From contig NZ_JANKOF010000049.1 in NCBI RefSeq assembly GCF_024655565.1, forward strand, positions 1-34,254: a stretch of DNA of 34,254 nucleotides. The letters are read 5' to 3'. The position numbers and the translations under genes were made by a program. Below are positions 24,709 to 33,102 of the stretch, piece after piece; the stretch's first letter is position 1; each line of letters begins with the position of its first letter. Under the pieces are notes generated by a model, which worked only from the letters and a program-made list of their open reading frames with translations, was not told the DNA's origin and did not search any database. This DNA comes from Nitratireductor sp. ZSWI3. Lineage in GTDB: Bacteria > Pseudomonadota > Alphaproteobacteria > Rhizobiales > Rhizobiaceae.

Positions 24709-25683
24709 TCAACTGGCGGAGCGGTGCGGGACGGCGGCCGGCGCCCGTTTGCGATAGAACCGGCCGAGGATGAGTGGCGTCAGATATATGGGAATTTGGT
24801 AGCAGCCGATGAAGAGCAGCAGCGGGTCAGTGACGGCGGCCGGCAGGGCGGTCAGGAACAGGCCGATGTTGCGGTTGCCGGCAGCGATGCCGAGCGGCGC
24901 TGCGACGGCGCGGTCGCCGCGACCTTCGAGCACGGTGGTCACAGCCAGCTGCAGGGCGAAGTTGGCCGCAAAGGCGACGCCGAGGTTGAGCGCCACCCGC
25001 CCGGGATCGGTCCACAGGGTTTCGCCCACGGCCGACATCAGGCCGATCACCACCACGCCCATCACGATGGCGGAAATGCCGTCCAGCGACCGTATGGTCG
25101 CGGGGCCGGGGGATTTGAGGACGAACCGGCGAAGGGCGAAGGCGGCGAGCACGGCGACGGCGATGACCGTCAGCAGCCGCGCGGCGGCCGACAGGATGAC
25201 CGCCGGTTCGCCGAGCGCCGGCGTCAGCCAGAAGACGGGAATCACCGTCAGCGGCAGGAGCGCGGTTCCCATCGTCATGACGCGCAGGACCGGCGCGGGG
25301 TCGTTGCCCGTCATGATCGCCAGGTGCGGACTGCCGGAGATCGGCGCCGCCGCCGCCATCAGCACCAGCGCGGTCGCCAGCGGGCCGTTCCAGCCGGCGA
25401 GAAGGAAAGCGAGCGTGAGCAGGAGCGGCAGGACGAGCTGGAATGCGATGCAGGCGGTCAGCGCGTGCCTGAAATCGCGCACCGCGCCGATGAGCTGTTT
25501 CGGCCCGACGCGCAGGGCGGAGAGGAACAGCAGGGCGGCGATCATCTCGGCGATAAAGGGCTTGGCCGCCTGTGCGGCGCCGGGCATGGCGACACCCACC
25601 GCCAGGCCGGCGATGAGGAACAGGCGCGCATGCCCCGCGGCAAAACCGAGGATCGCTTCGAATGCATTTCCGGCACGCGCCAT
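24709..25683 (-). CDS. Bile acid:sodium symporter (BASS) family membrane protein
   Basis: The 324-aa product has about nine or ten hydrophobic segments and the BASS/arsenite-permease-like arrangement. LVLMAAAAPISGSPHLAIMTG and GIAAGNRNIGLFLTAL match the conserved crossover helices that bind Na+ and substrate. Family members carry organic anions such as bile acids, pantothenate or pyruvate-type acids; the substrate here is unknown. The gene lies 62 nt upstream of sfsA on the same strand. It may share transcription with sfsA-map-radC, though the functions are unrelated. Confidence 0.82.
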   Translation of the reverse strand: MARAGNAFEAILGFAAGHARLFLIAGLAVGVAMPGAAQAAKPFIAEMIAALLFLSALRVGPKQLIGAVRDFRHALTACIAFQLVLPLLLTLAFLLAGWNGPLATALVLMAAAAPISGSPHLAIMTGNDPAPVLRVMTMGTALLPLTVIPVFWLTPALGEPAVILSAAARLLTVIAVAVLAAFALRRFVLKSPGPATIRSLDGISAIVMGVVVIGLMSAVGETLWTDPGRVALNLGVAFAANFALQLAVTTVLEGRGDRAVAAPLGIAAGNRNIGLFLTALPAAVTDPLLLFIGCYQIPIYLTPLILGRFYRKRAPAAVPHRSAS

Positions 25684-25845
25684 CCTGTCCCGCCTTCAGT
25701 TCAGCGCCATGTCTTGCCGGGGCCTGCGGCGCGCGCTGTCTCCAAGGTGCGAGCCCCACCATTTTCTGCATCCGGCGAGGGCGGGGCCGTCTCGTAGGGG
25801 AATGGCTTACGCAGCTTGTCTCGCAGGGTCAAACGCGGATGGAGC

Positions 25846-25870
25846 GGAACTCAATTTTTGCTTTCACGTT
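25846..25870 (+). promoter_or_regulatory. EcfG-type general stress promoter
   Basis: GGAAC (25846-25850), a 16-bp spacer and CGTT (25867-25870) match the alphaproteobacterial EcfG (sigma-EcfG/PhyR pathway) consensus GGAAC-N16/17-CGTT exactly. It lies 35 bp before the ATG of the small membrane protein. Confidence 0.7.
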
Positions 25871-25905
25871 ATTCAGGCAGAAGAACTTCGAAAGGAGTAT
25901 CTGCC

Positions 25906-26202
25906 ATGCCTGAACGTGAACGTGAAACGATAGTCACTGGTGGCGGCGGAGGCGGCGGAGGGATGATCGCTGCGATAGTTGCCGTGGTTGCGGTCGTCGC
26001 GATTGTGCTGTTCGTCTTTGGCGGAGAATGGTTCGGCTCTGACTCTGGTCCGGCAAGTGTCACAATGGATAGTCCCGACGTGAACGTCGAGACACCCGCA
26101 CCGGATGTCAACGTTCAAGCGCCTGAGGCGCCCGATGTGGAGATTGAGACCGGCTCGACCAGACCGTCCGGTGGTACAAATCAGACGGATACCAGCGAAT
26201 AG
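25906..26202 (+). CDS. Small Gly-rich single-span membrane protein
   Basis: ATG 25906 has AAAGGAG about 8 nt upstream and yields 98 aa. Residues 1-11 are charged (MPERERETIVT), then comes a run of eight Gly, one membrane helix (about 20-42, MIAAIVAVVAVVAIVLFVFG) and an acidic exported tail with imperfect repeats of DVNVxxPxPDVNV type. GC content is lower than in neighbouring genes. Similar Gly-run/membrane/acidic-tail proteins occur in rhizobia, but I know of no function. The upstream EcfG promoter suggests expression under general stress. An in-frame ATG at 25816 would place the promoter inside the gene and is rejected. Confidence 0.75.
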   Translation: MPERERETIVTGGGGGGGGMIAAIVAVVAVVAIVLFVFGGEWFGSDSGPASVTMDSPDVNVETPAPDVNVQAPEAPDVEIETGSTRPSGGTNQTDTSE

Positions 26203-26392
26203 CGGTCGCCTCGGTCATGGCGACGAGCTTCAACTCGCGCCATGACGATCGATATCCAAGTCGCCGGGCATGGTCCGAAGCATGGTCATTGTGTCGGCGC
26301 GGTATTGACGCACCCATTCTGCAAAATTCACCGACATTCGCCGATGTTTATTCGGCGATTTTGCCGATCTCTGCGAAAGTGCTTGATCTTCT

Positions 26393-26468
26393 TGGTACGC
26401 CCAAGGGGAATCGAACCCCTGTTTCCGCCGTGAAAGGGCGGCGTCCTAGACCGCTAGACGATGGGCGC
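26393..26468 (-). tRNA. tRNA-Glu (UUC)
   Basis: 76 nt on the minus strand with encoded CCA. The acceptor stem pairs GCGCCCA with TGGGCGT. The anticodon stem CCGCC/GGCGG holds loop CTTTCAC, anticodon TTC. The T arm reads AGGGGTTCGATTCCCCT. Confidence 0.97.
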
Positions 26469-26484
26469 GCTCAAGACGAGCCGC

Positions 26485-26513
26485 CTTATAGTGAGCTTCG
26501 CGGCGACCGGCAA
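26485..26513 (-). promoter_or_regulatory. Promoter of tRNA-Glu
   Basis: On the minus strand TTGCCG (26513-26508), 17-bp spacer, TATAAG (26490-26485). The start would be about 10 nt before the mature tRNA. Confidence 0.6.
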
Positions 26514-26548
26514 CCCATCTTGTGATGGTTTGATACGTTTTTTGGCAA

Positions 26549-27664
26549 TTATTTGCGGCGGCGGCAGCGCCAGTTCCAGTCGCGCTCGGGACCGACGTCG
26601 ACGTGGACGGAATTGGTGTGGCAATAAGTGCCCACGCCACCGCGCCCGGCCATCGACCGTGCGTATCGCGCCAGTTCCCATTTGCTGATGCCGGGAATCT
26701 GGATGTCGGCGGCCGCGCAATACATGTGCAGGGAGTTGCGGGCGCCGCGCACCCGCTGATTGTAGCTCGGGCTGCGATAGCCGGAGGTGACGATGATCTG
26801 CTTGCCGTAGTGACGCTCGATCTTTTTCAGCACGCTGACGAGCGCCGGCTTGAGGCATGCCGTGTCGACGCTCTCGCGCTGCTTCAGCAGACCGTTGGGC
26901 GCGAGCCGCGCAAGCCCGGCGGCGGAAGCCACCTGATAGCCTTCGGGCTCATCCTCGTAGAGGTCCACGTCGGCATCGCCGGTGCCGGACTTGCGCGAGA
27001 ATTCGAACAGGCTCTCGCCCTGGCGCACACCGGGCAACGCGTCGCCGGTGGCAAGGGCGGCCCGAACGGGCTTGGCATCCGCCGTGGCGGCGGCAAGCAC
27101 CACCTTGGGCTTCTCTTCGGTGGCGGCCGGCTTGGTGATCTTCTCGGCCGCGGCGGCAGCGTTCGGCTGGCGGGCGGAGAAGAAGGCGGACAGGAAGTCC
27201 CGCTTCTTCGCGCTGGCGTCTTCGGCGGTCTCCGTCGCGTCAGGAGCGGCATCCGTCGCCGCCGTGGCTGCCTCGGTCGGCTGCTCGGCGGCCGGCTTTT
27301 CCTCGGCACTTGCCGTCGTCGTTGCCTCTTCGTTCGAAGAGGCAGGTTCCGGGGGCTGCGTCTCGGCGGCCGCGGTGCTGGCGGCTTCATCGTTTTCGGG
27401 GTCCCCGGCTGCTGCCTGTTCAGGACGCGTCGTCGGGGCGGGGACGGTCGCTTCGCCGGAGGCTGCCGCGAGCGTGCCGCCGTCCTCCGTCATCTGCAGG
27501 CTCGCCGCATCCATGTCGGTCGGCGCAAGGCCGAGCTGCGCGACCGGATCGGTCGCGGTGGAGCAGGAGGCGAGGAGGAGCGACAGGAACGCCGCGGCTA
27601 TGCCGCCACGACCATAAGACCGTCCTTCCCTCGGGCGACCTGCGCCACGATGCCGGAAAACCAA
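26549..27664 (-). CDS. Lipoprotein with C-terminal M15-type (DUF882/YcbK) peptidase domain
   Basis: The 371-aa product has a basic N-terminus and a lipobox LLLASC (Cys about residue 34), so it should be an exported lipoprotein. Residues ~60-230 are a low-complexity Ala/Glu/Thr/Pro stretch. The C-terminal ~110 residues form a peptidase M15A/DUF882 domain: VTSGYRSPSYNQRVRGARNS, then HMYCAAADI (His and Asp zinc ligands) and NSVHVDVG (final His). Relatives include YcbK/MepK, a murein endopeptidase, so cutting peptidoglycan crosslinks is likely. The start is TTG 27664, with GAGGGG about 8 nt upstream. It lies downstream of phaC on the same strand, 220 nt away, probably with its own promoter. Confidence 0.85.
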   Translation of the reverse strand: MVFRHRGAGRPREGRSYGRGGIAAAFLSLLLASCSTATDPVAQLGLAPTDMDAASLQMTEDGGTLAAASGEATVPAPTTRPEQAAAGDPENDEAASTAAAETQPPEPASSNEEATTTASAEEKPAAEQPTEAATAATDAAPDATETAEDASAKKRDFLSAFFSARQPNAAAAAEKITKPAATEEKPKVVLAAATADAKPVRAALATGDALPGVRQGESLFEFSRKSGTGDADVDLYEDEPEGYQVASAAGLARLAPNGLLKQRESVDTACLKPALVSVLKKIERHYGKQIIVTSGYRSPSYNQRVRGARNSLHMYCAAADIQIPGISKWELARYARSMAGRGGVGTYCHTNSVHVDVGPERDWNWRCRRRK

Positions 27665-27825
27665 CAGTAAACCCCCTCAGTCAGATGTTTTCGAATAAGC
27701 TGCGAATACCGGACTCTGAAAACTCCAAAGTTCCCGCACATCTGCGAATCGATAAAACGATCTATTCCCACGGGATACCAGACTATGCCGGTAGGTAGGG
27801 AATGAGGCAAGAACATGTTTGATAC

Positions 27826-27855
27826 TTGTTATTCTTCATGACTTCGGTTTGTCAA
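27826..27855 (-). promoter_or_regulatory. Possible promoter for the M15 peptidase gene
   Basis: On the minus strand a perfect TTGACA (27855-27850) is followed after 18 bp by TAACAA (27831-27826). It lies in the gap between phaC and the peptidase gene, about 160 nt upstream of the latter's start. The -10 is only fair. Confidence 0.35.
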
Positions 27856-27884
27856 GAAAACCGCCGGCGCCGGCCCCCGTGCCT

Positions 27885-29714
27885 TCAGGAGCGCATGCGC
27901 ACATATTCGCCCGGCGCCTCGCCCAAGGTCTTCCTCCTTCCGCCCGGTTTGCGCGCCTTGACGCGGCGGCCGTCCTGCTTCTCGATCCATGCATGCCAAT
28001 AGGGCCACCAGGAGCCTTCGCCCTCCTTGGCGCCGGCGAGCCAGTTTTCCAGCAGCCCCTCGGGCCGGGTGCCGGTCCAGTACTGGTATTTGTGCATCGC
28101 CGGCGGGTTGATGACACCGGCGATGTGCCCGGAGCCGGCCAGCACGAACTCCACCGGTCCGCCGAAGAAGCGGCTGCCGAGGAACACCGACTTGGCGGGA
28201 GCGATGTGATCCTCCCGGGTCGCCAGGTTGAAGATCGGGATCTTCACGTCCTCGAGGTGGATCGTCCTGTCGCCCAGCACGGCGCGCCCGTGCGACAGGT
28301 TGTTCTCCAGATAGCAGTTGCGCAGATAGTAGGAGTGGTTGGCCGCCCCGAGCCGGGTCGAATCGGAGTTCCAGTAGAGCAGGTCGAAGGGCAGGGGCGC
28401 CTGGCCGCGCAGGTAGTTGTTGACGACATAGGGCCAGATCAGATCGCCGGCGCGCAGCATGTTGAAGGCGGTCGCCATGCGGTTGGCGTCGAGATAGCCC
28501 TTGCCGCGCATCGCCTTGTCGAGGGCCGCGACCTGCTCCTCGTCGACGAACACCTTGAGATCGCCCGCATGGGTGAAGTCGACCTGCGTGGTGAGCAGGG
28601 TGGCCGAGGCGATGCGGGTATCGCCCTCGGCGGCGAACAGGGCGAGGGCGGCCGCCAGGAGGGTGCCGCCGACGCAGTAGCCCATGGCGTTGACCTCCTT
28701 CTCGCCGGTCGCCTTCTCGACCGCGTCGAGGGCGAACCTTATGCCTTCGTCGATGTAGTCGGCCCAGTCGAGCGTGCCGTGGCGTTCGTCGGGGTTCACC
28801 CAGGAGACGACGAAGACCGTGTGGCCCTGTTCGACCGCCCAGCGAACGAACGACCGCTTCGGGTTGAGGTCGAGGATGTAGAACTTGTTGATCCAGGGCG
28901 GCACGACGAGCAGCGGCCGCTTGAGCACCTCCTGCGTTGCCGGCTCGTATTGCAGCACCTCCACCAGCCGGCTGCGGGCGATCACCTTGCCGGGCGTTGT
29001 GGCGATGTTCTCGCCGATCCGGAACTTCGAGGCATCCGACTGGCGCAGCTTCACATCGCCCTTGCCGGCGGCGATGTCCTCGGCGAGCATGCGCATGCCG
29101 CGCACCAGGTTCTCGCCGTCGCTGGCCATGGTTTCCCGGAACAGCTCCGGATTGGTCAGTAGAAAGTTCGACGGCGACAGAGCCTGGCTCACCTGCTCCA
29201 CATAGAAGCGCGCCTTTTGCCGTGTCGCCTCGTCCAGGCTGTCGGCGCCCTCGACCAGGTCGAGCGCCCAGCGCGAGGTGACGACATAGGCCTGCTTCAA
29301 GAAGCTGAAGAAGGCGTTGCGTCCCCATTCGGGATCCTGGAAGCGCCGGTCCGAGCTCGGCGGGGCGGCGTAGTCGACCGCCGTGTCCTCGCTCATGCGG
29401 CGGATGGCGTTCGCCCATATGCCCATGAATTCGGCGAAGAGCCGCGTCTGCGCCTCTAGCGCCCGGGTGGGGTCGCCCAGCCAGTATTCGCTGACGCGCG
29501 AGAAGGTGCGCACCATGTCGGCCAGCGGCGCCGCGGTGACGTCGCTCGCCTCTCCTTGTTCGCGCGCCTGTGTCCAGGCGGCGGCTGCCTTGCCGAGCTC
29601 TTCGAGAGCGCGGGCGAGGTTGCGGGCAAGGCGTTCGGGATCCTTCGCCAGGTACTGGTCGATCGAGGCGCCGGCGTGTCCCTCTTTTCCGTTCAGTTGC
29701 TTTTCCTGAGCCAT
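27885..29714 (-). CDS. phaC: Class I poly(3-hydroxyalkanoate) synthase PhaC
   Basis: PhaC polymerises (R)-3-hydroxyacyl-CoA, mainly hydroxybutyryl-CoA, into storage granules. The 609-aa product has an N-terminal PhaC_N region and the alpha/beta-hydrolase core with the lipase-like box AMGYCVGGTLL (nucleophile Cys347). Asp502 lies in ATREDHIAPAKS and His530 in AGSGHIAGVINPP, giving the complete triad. SFVRWAVEQGHTVFVVSWVNPD is also diagnostic. Length fits class I enzymes, which work without PhaE or PhaR subunits. The start ATG 29714 lacks a clear ribosome binding site. An 8-bp inverted repeat lies 18-46 bp upstream, overlapping the likely promoter. No phaA/phaB are nearby. Confidence 0.96.
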   Translation of the reverse strand: MAQEKQLNGKEGHAGASIDQYLAKDPERLARNLARALEELGKAAAAWTQAREQGEASDVTAAPLADMVRTFSRVSEYWLGDPTRALEAQTRLFAEFMGIWANAIRRMSEDTAVDYAAPPSSDRRFQDPEWGRNAFFSFLKQAYVVTSRWALDLVEGADSLDEATRQKARFYVEQVSQALSPSNFLLTNPELFRETMASDGENLVRGMRMLAEDIAAGKGDVKLRQSDASKFRIGENIATTPGKVIARSRLVEVLQYEPATQEVLKRPLLVVPPWINKFYILDLNPKRSFVRWAVEQGHTVFVVSWVNPDERHGTLDWADYIDEGIRFALDAVEKATGEKEVNAMGYCVGGTLLAAALALFAAEGDTRIASATLLTTQVDFTHAGDLKVFVDEEQVAALDKAMRGKGYLDANRMATAFNMLRAGDLIWPYVVNNYLRGQAPLPFDLLYWNSDSTRLGAANHSYYLRNCYLENNLSHGRAVLGDRTIHLEDVKIPIFNLATREDHIAPAKSVFLGSRFFGGPVEFVLAGSGHIAGVINPPAMHKYQYWTGTRPEGLLENWLAGAKEGEGSWWPYWHAWIEKQDGRRVKARKPGGRRKTLGEAPGEYVRMRS

Positions 29715-29731
29715 GATTTACGCCCGCATTC

Positions 29732-29760
29732 TAGGGTCATATTCATAGATTCTGACCCTA
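29732..29760. promoter_or_regulatory. Inverted repeat in the phaC upstream region
   Basis: TAGGGTCA (29732-29739) and TGACCCTA (29753-29760) are perfect 8-bp arms separated by 13 bp. On the minus strand a TTGAAA (29774-29769) lies just upstream, so the dyad would cover the -10 region of a phaC promoter. The spacing fits a dimeric repressor or a leader hairpin. No regulator is assigned. Confidence 0.5.
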
Positions 29761-29856
29761 CACGCGTCTTTCAACCGACGCGCTGTTAACATAGTCTGCC
29801 GGGAGGCTCCCCCCGACCACCATGATGCATGGTAGCGGCTTGAATCGGAAGAGAAT

Positions 29857-30231
29857 ATGAAATTCAAACCTCAAGACAGGATTTTTCACGTCGCGGCGGC
29901 CTGGGGGGCAGTATGGGGGCTGGCAGCCGTCGCGCTGACCGGCTGCGTCTCGCCCAGCCTGGAGGATGCCGCGCCCACCGCCGCCCAGGCGGCGGCGCCC
30001 GGGCCGATCGTCACCGGCGAATATCCCAACCTCAACGTGCCGCCGGCCAGCGCCGCCACGCCGATCAGCGATGCGGAGAAGGCGGCGCTCACCCGCGACC
30101 TGGCGGCGACGCGCAGCCGGGTCAATGCCGGCCCCTCGGCGGCCAATGCGGAAAACGAGGCCGAGCGGCTGAGGCGCCTGGCCAGGACGCATGCCCAGCA
30201 GCGGCTCGAGGAGCTCGAGAAGGGCGAGTAG
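29857..30231 (+). CDS. Small hypothetical lipoprotein
   Basis: The 124-aa product begins with a basic N-terminus and a hydrophobic stretch ending in the lipobox ALTGC (Cys about residue 30). The mature part has an Ala/Pro-rich linker, VTGEYPNLNVPPASAATPIS, and a helical charged C-terminus (ENEAERLRRLARTHAQQRLEELEKGE) that may form a coiled coil. I recognise no domain. It is divergent from phaC and lies 88 nt before the aminotransferase gene. Confidence 0.7.
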   Translation: MKFKPQDRIFHVAAAWGAVWGLAAVALTGCVSPSLEDAAPTAAQAAAPGPIVTGEYPNLNVPPASAATPISDAEKAALTRDLAATRSRVNAGPSAANAENEAERLRRLARTHAQQRLEELEKGE

Positions 30232-30319
30232 CCGTGCGTCCCTCATCGCTCTCGACCGGTCGGGGGTTTGGGTATATGAGAGCCGGGCGCGCGGTGCGCA
30301 TGCGTGTTGAGGAACCCCT

Positions 30320-31537
30320 ATGGAAGAATTCCATAAAATCCGCCGGCTTCCGCCCTATGTCTTCGAGCAGGTCAATCGCCTGAAGGCGAGCGCCCGGTCG
30401 CGGGGCGCCGACATCATCGATCTCGGCATGGGCAATCCCGACCTGCCGACGCCGCAGGCCATCGTCGACAAATTGTGCGACGTGGTGCGCGATCCGCGCA
30501 CGCACCGCTATTCCTCCTCGCGCGGCATTCCCGGCCTGCGCCGCGCCCAGGCCGCCTATTATGCGCGTCGATTCGGCGTGAAGCTCGATCCGGAGACGCA
30601 GGTCGTCGCCACCCTCGGCTCGAAGGAGGGCTTTGCCAACATGGCGCAGGCCATCACCGCGCCGGGCGATGTGGTGCTGTGCCCCAATCCGACCTATCCG
30701 ATCCACGCCTTCGGCTTCATCATGTCGGGCGGCGTCATCCGCGCCATCCAGGCCGAGCCGAACGACGATTTCATTCCGGCCCTCGAGCGCTCGGTGCGCT
30801 ATTCGACGCCGAAGCCGCTGGCGCTGATCCTCAACTATCCGGCAAACCCGACCGCCTTCACCGCGACGCTCGACTTCTACAAGGACGTCGTGGCCTTTGC
30901 GCGCAAGAACGATCTGATCATCCTGTCGGACCTTGCCTATTCGGAGATCTATTTCGATGGCAATCCGCCGCCCTCGGTGCTCGAGGTGCCGGGAGCCATG
31001 GATGTCACGGTCGAGTTCACCTCCATGTCGAAGACCTTCTCCATGCCGGGCTGGCGCATGGGGTTCGCGGTCGGCAACGAAAGGCTGATCGCCGCCCTGT
31101 CGCGGGTCAAATCCTATCTCGACTACGGTGCCTTCACGCCGATCCAGGTGGCGGCCGCGGCGGCGCTCAATTCAGACGGTGCCGAGATCGAGGAGGTCCG
31201 GTCGGTCTATCACCGCCGCCGCGACGTGCTCGTCGAATCCTTCGCCCGTGCCGGCTGGCAGGTGCCGCCGCCGCCGGCCACGATGTTCGCCTGGGCGCCG
31301 ATCCCGGAGGCCTACCGGTCGCTCGGCTCGCTCGAATTCTCCAAGCTCCTGGTGGAAAAGGCGGATGTCGCCGTTGCGCCGGGCATCGGTTTCGGCGAGT
31401 TCGGCGACGATCACGTGCGCATCGCGCTGGTCGAGAACGAACACCGCATCCGCCAGGCGGCGCGCAACATCAAGCGCTTCCTCGCATCGGCGCCGCAAAA
31501 CACCGACAACGTCATCCCGCTCGGCGCTCGGCGCTGA
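30320..31537 (+). CDS. AlaC-like class I/II PLP aminotransferase
   Basis: The 405-aa product is a fold-type I aminotransferase. GMGNPDLPTPQAIV and HRYSSSRGIPGLRRAQAAYY are typical of the AlaC/LL-diaminopimelate-aminotransferase-like group. YPANPTA is in the PLP pocket, SDLAYSEIYFDG carries the Asp and Tyr that contact the cofactor, and TSMSKTFSMPGWRMGFAVGN carries the PLP lysine. The C-terminal VRIALVENEHRIRQA holds the carboxylate-binding Arg. AlaC makes alanine from pyruvate and glutamate; a related aspartate or other specificity cannot be excluded. hom follows 44 nt later on the same strand, a pairing common in alphaproteobacteria. Confidence 0.88.
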   Translation: MEEFHKIRRLPPYVFEQVNRLKASARSRGADIIDLGMGNPDLPTPQAIVDKLCDVVRDPRTHRYSSSRGIPGLRRAQAAYYARRFGVKLDPETQVVATLGSKEGFANMAQAITAPGDVVLCPNPTYPIHAFGFIMSGGVIRAIQAEPNDDFIPALERSVRYSTPKPLALILNYPANPTAFTATLDFYKDVVAFARKNDLIILSDLAYSEIYFDGNPPPSVLEVPGAMDVTVEFTSMSKTFSMPGWRMGFAVGNERLIAALSRVKSYLDYGAFTPIQVAAAAALNSDGAEIEEVRSVYHRRRDVLVESFARAGWQVPPPPATMFAWAPIPEAYRSLGSLEFSKLLVEKADVAVAPGIGFGEFGDDHVRIALVENEHRIRQAARNIKRFLASAPQNTDNVIPLGARR

Positions 31538-31581
31538 GCGGTTCAACCCAAAAAAGCATACGAGAAGGAGCACGGCGCGAC

Positions 31582-32895
31582 ATGGCCGAAGCGTTGCGTA
31601 TTGGAATTGCGGGTCTTGGAACCGTTGGAGCGTCCGTCGTGCGCTGCATGACGGAGAAGGAAGCGGAACTGACCCGGCAATGCGGACGCGCGATCGCCCT
31701 GACGGCCGTCTCGGCACGCGACCGCAACCGCGACCGCGGCATTGACATCGGCAATGCGCACTGGTTCGACGATCCGGTCGATCTGGCGCGCACGGCGGGA
31801 ATCGACGTTTTCGTCGAGCTGATCGGCGGCGACAGCGGTGCGGCCTTCGACGCGGTGAAGGCGGCGCTGCAGGCGGGGCGCCACGTGGTGACGGCCAACA
31901 AGGCGCTTTTGTCGAAACACGGCGTCGAACTGGCGGCGATCGCCGAGGAGAAGGGCGTGCTCCTCAATTACGAGGCCGCCGTCGCCGGCGGCATCCCGGT
32001 TATCAAGACGATGCGCGAATCGCTCGCCGGCAACACGGTCAGCCGGGTCTTCGGCATCATGAACGGCACGGCCAACTACATCCTCACCCGCATGGAGGCG
32101 GAGGGCCTGTCCTTCGAGGATTGCCTGAGGGAGGCCCAGCGGCTCGGCTATGCCGAAGCCGACCCGACCTTCGACATCGAGGGGCATGACACGGCACACA
32201 AGCTGTCGATCCTGACGAGCCTTGCCTTTGGCTGCCGCATCTCGGCCGACGACATCTACCTGGAAGGCATCTCCAACATCACCCAGGCCGACATCCGCGC
32301 CGCGAGCGAGCTCGGCTACCGCATCAAGCTGCTCGGCGTTGCCCAGCGCACCGAGAGCGGCATCGAGCAGCGCGTGCACCCGACCATGGTGCCCACCCAG
32401 TCGGTCATCGCGCAGGTGCACGGGGTGACCAACGCGGTGGCGATCGAGACGGACATTCTGGGCGAGCTCCTGCTGTCGGGGCCTGGTGCCGGAGGCAATG
32501 CGACGGCTTCAGCCGTGATCGGCGACATCGCCGACATCGCCAAGAGCCGCCCGGGCTTCCAGCACGGGCCGGTGTTCGGCCGGCCGGCCAAGAAGCTGGT
32601 TCCCTACAAGAGGGCGCGCATGCGGGCCCATGCCGGCGGCTATTTCATCCGCATGACGGTGCACGACCGGGCCGGCGTCTTCGCGGCCATCGCCAAGCGC
32701 ATGGCCAACAACGACATTTCGCTGGAATCCATCGTCCAGCATGCCGATGGCGGGCTGCCGGAGGACCAGAAGAACGTCATCCTCGTCACCCACGAAACCA
32801 CCGAGGCCGCCGTGCGCAAGGCCGTCGACGGCGTCATGCAGGACGGGCACCTGGTCGACAAGCCGCAGGTCATCCGCATCGAGCGGGCGGCATGA
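31582..32895 (+). CDS. hom: Homoserine dehydrogenase
   Basis: Hom reduces aspartate semialdehyde to homoserine, the branch point to threonine and methionine. The 437-aa product has the nucleotide-binding IGIAGLGTVGASVVR and then TANKALLSKHG. GIMNGTANYILTRME and GYAEADPTFDIEGHDTAHKL follow, the latter with the active-site Asp and Lys. A C-terminal ACT domain (about residues 350-430, FIRMTVHDRAGVFAAIAKRM) usually mediates threonine feedback. ATG 31582 follows AAGGAG at 11 nt. The frame is open far upstream through the aminotransferase gene, but that is a shadow. Confidence 0.96.
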   Translation: MAEALRIGIAGLGTVGASVVRCMTEKEAELTRQCGRAIALTAVSARDRNRDRGIDIGNAHWFDDPVDLARTAGIDVFVELIGGDSGAAFDAVKAALQAGRHVVTANKALLSKHGVELAAIAEEKGVLLNYEAAVAGGIPVIKTMRESLAGNTVSRVFGIMNGTANYILTRMEAEGLSFEDCLREAQRLGYAEADPTFDIEGHDTAHKLSILTSLAFGCRISADDIYLEGISNITQADIRAASELGYRIKLLGVAQRTESGIEQRVHPTMVPTQSVIAQVHGVTNAVAIETDILGELLLSGPGAGGNATASAVIGDIADIAKSRPGFQHGPVFGRPAKKLVPYKRARMRAHAGGYFIRMTVHDRAGVFAAIAKRMANNDISLESIVQHADGGLPEDQKNVILVTHETTEAAVRKAVDGVMQDGHLVDKPQVIRIERAA

Positions 32896-32900
32896 AGGAA

Positions 32901-32972
32901 GCGAATGGGGAATAGCGAGTAGGGTAAAAACGGCCGATTACCCCTATTCCCTATTCGCTACTCCCTATTCGC
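32901..32972. repeat. Hairpin made of heptanucleotide repeats
   Basis: Downstream of hom, the left arm 32901-32927 reads as 7-nt units (GCGAATG, GGGAATA, GCGAGTA, then GGGTAA). The right arm 32938-32972, read on the complementary strand, gives GCGAATA, GGGAGTA, GCGAATA, GGGAATA, GGGGTAA. The arms are thus inverted copies of the same G(C/G)GA(A/G)TA heptad series, the right one longer by about one heptad, around a 10-nt centre. It may be a dispersed intergenic palindrome. Confidence 0.75.
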
Positions 32973-33102
32973 TCTCTTTGTCACATATATTCAATCGATT
33001 CATGTTCTTGACGGTGCGGCGAGGGCCTTGCCGTGCCGCGCGCTCTTTGCCACAAGAAGCCGGCCGCTCATGGGGAGCGGGCGAAAGATCAGGAATTTAT
33101 TC

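Noticed and set aside
26217-26525. 102-codon plus-strand frame across tRNA-Glu
   Set aside because: It is the antisense of tRNA-Glu and shows no protein family features.
27863-27874. Palindrome GCCGGCGCCGGC after phaC as a terminator
   Set aside because: Self-complementary but with no loop and only a short GGTTTTCTTG afterwards on the minus strand. Possible but not supported enough.
30475-31581. Upstream extension of hom, or a fusion with the aminotransferase
   Set aside because: The frame is merely open. The extension overlaps the aminotransferase in another frame, and hom has a good start and ribosome binding site at 31582.
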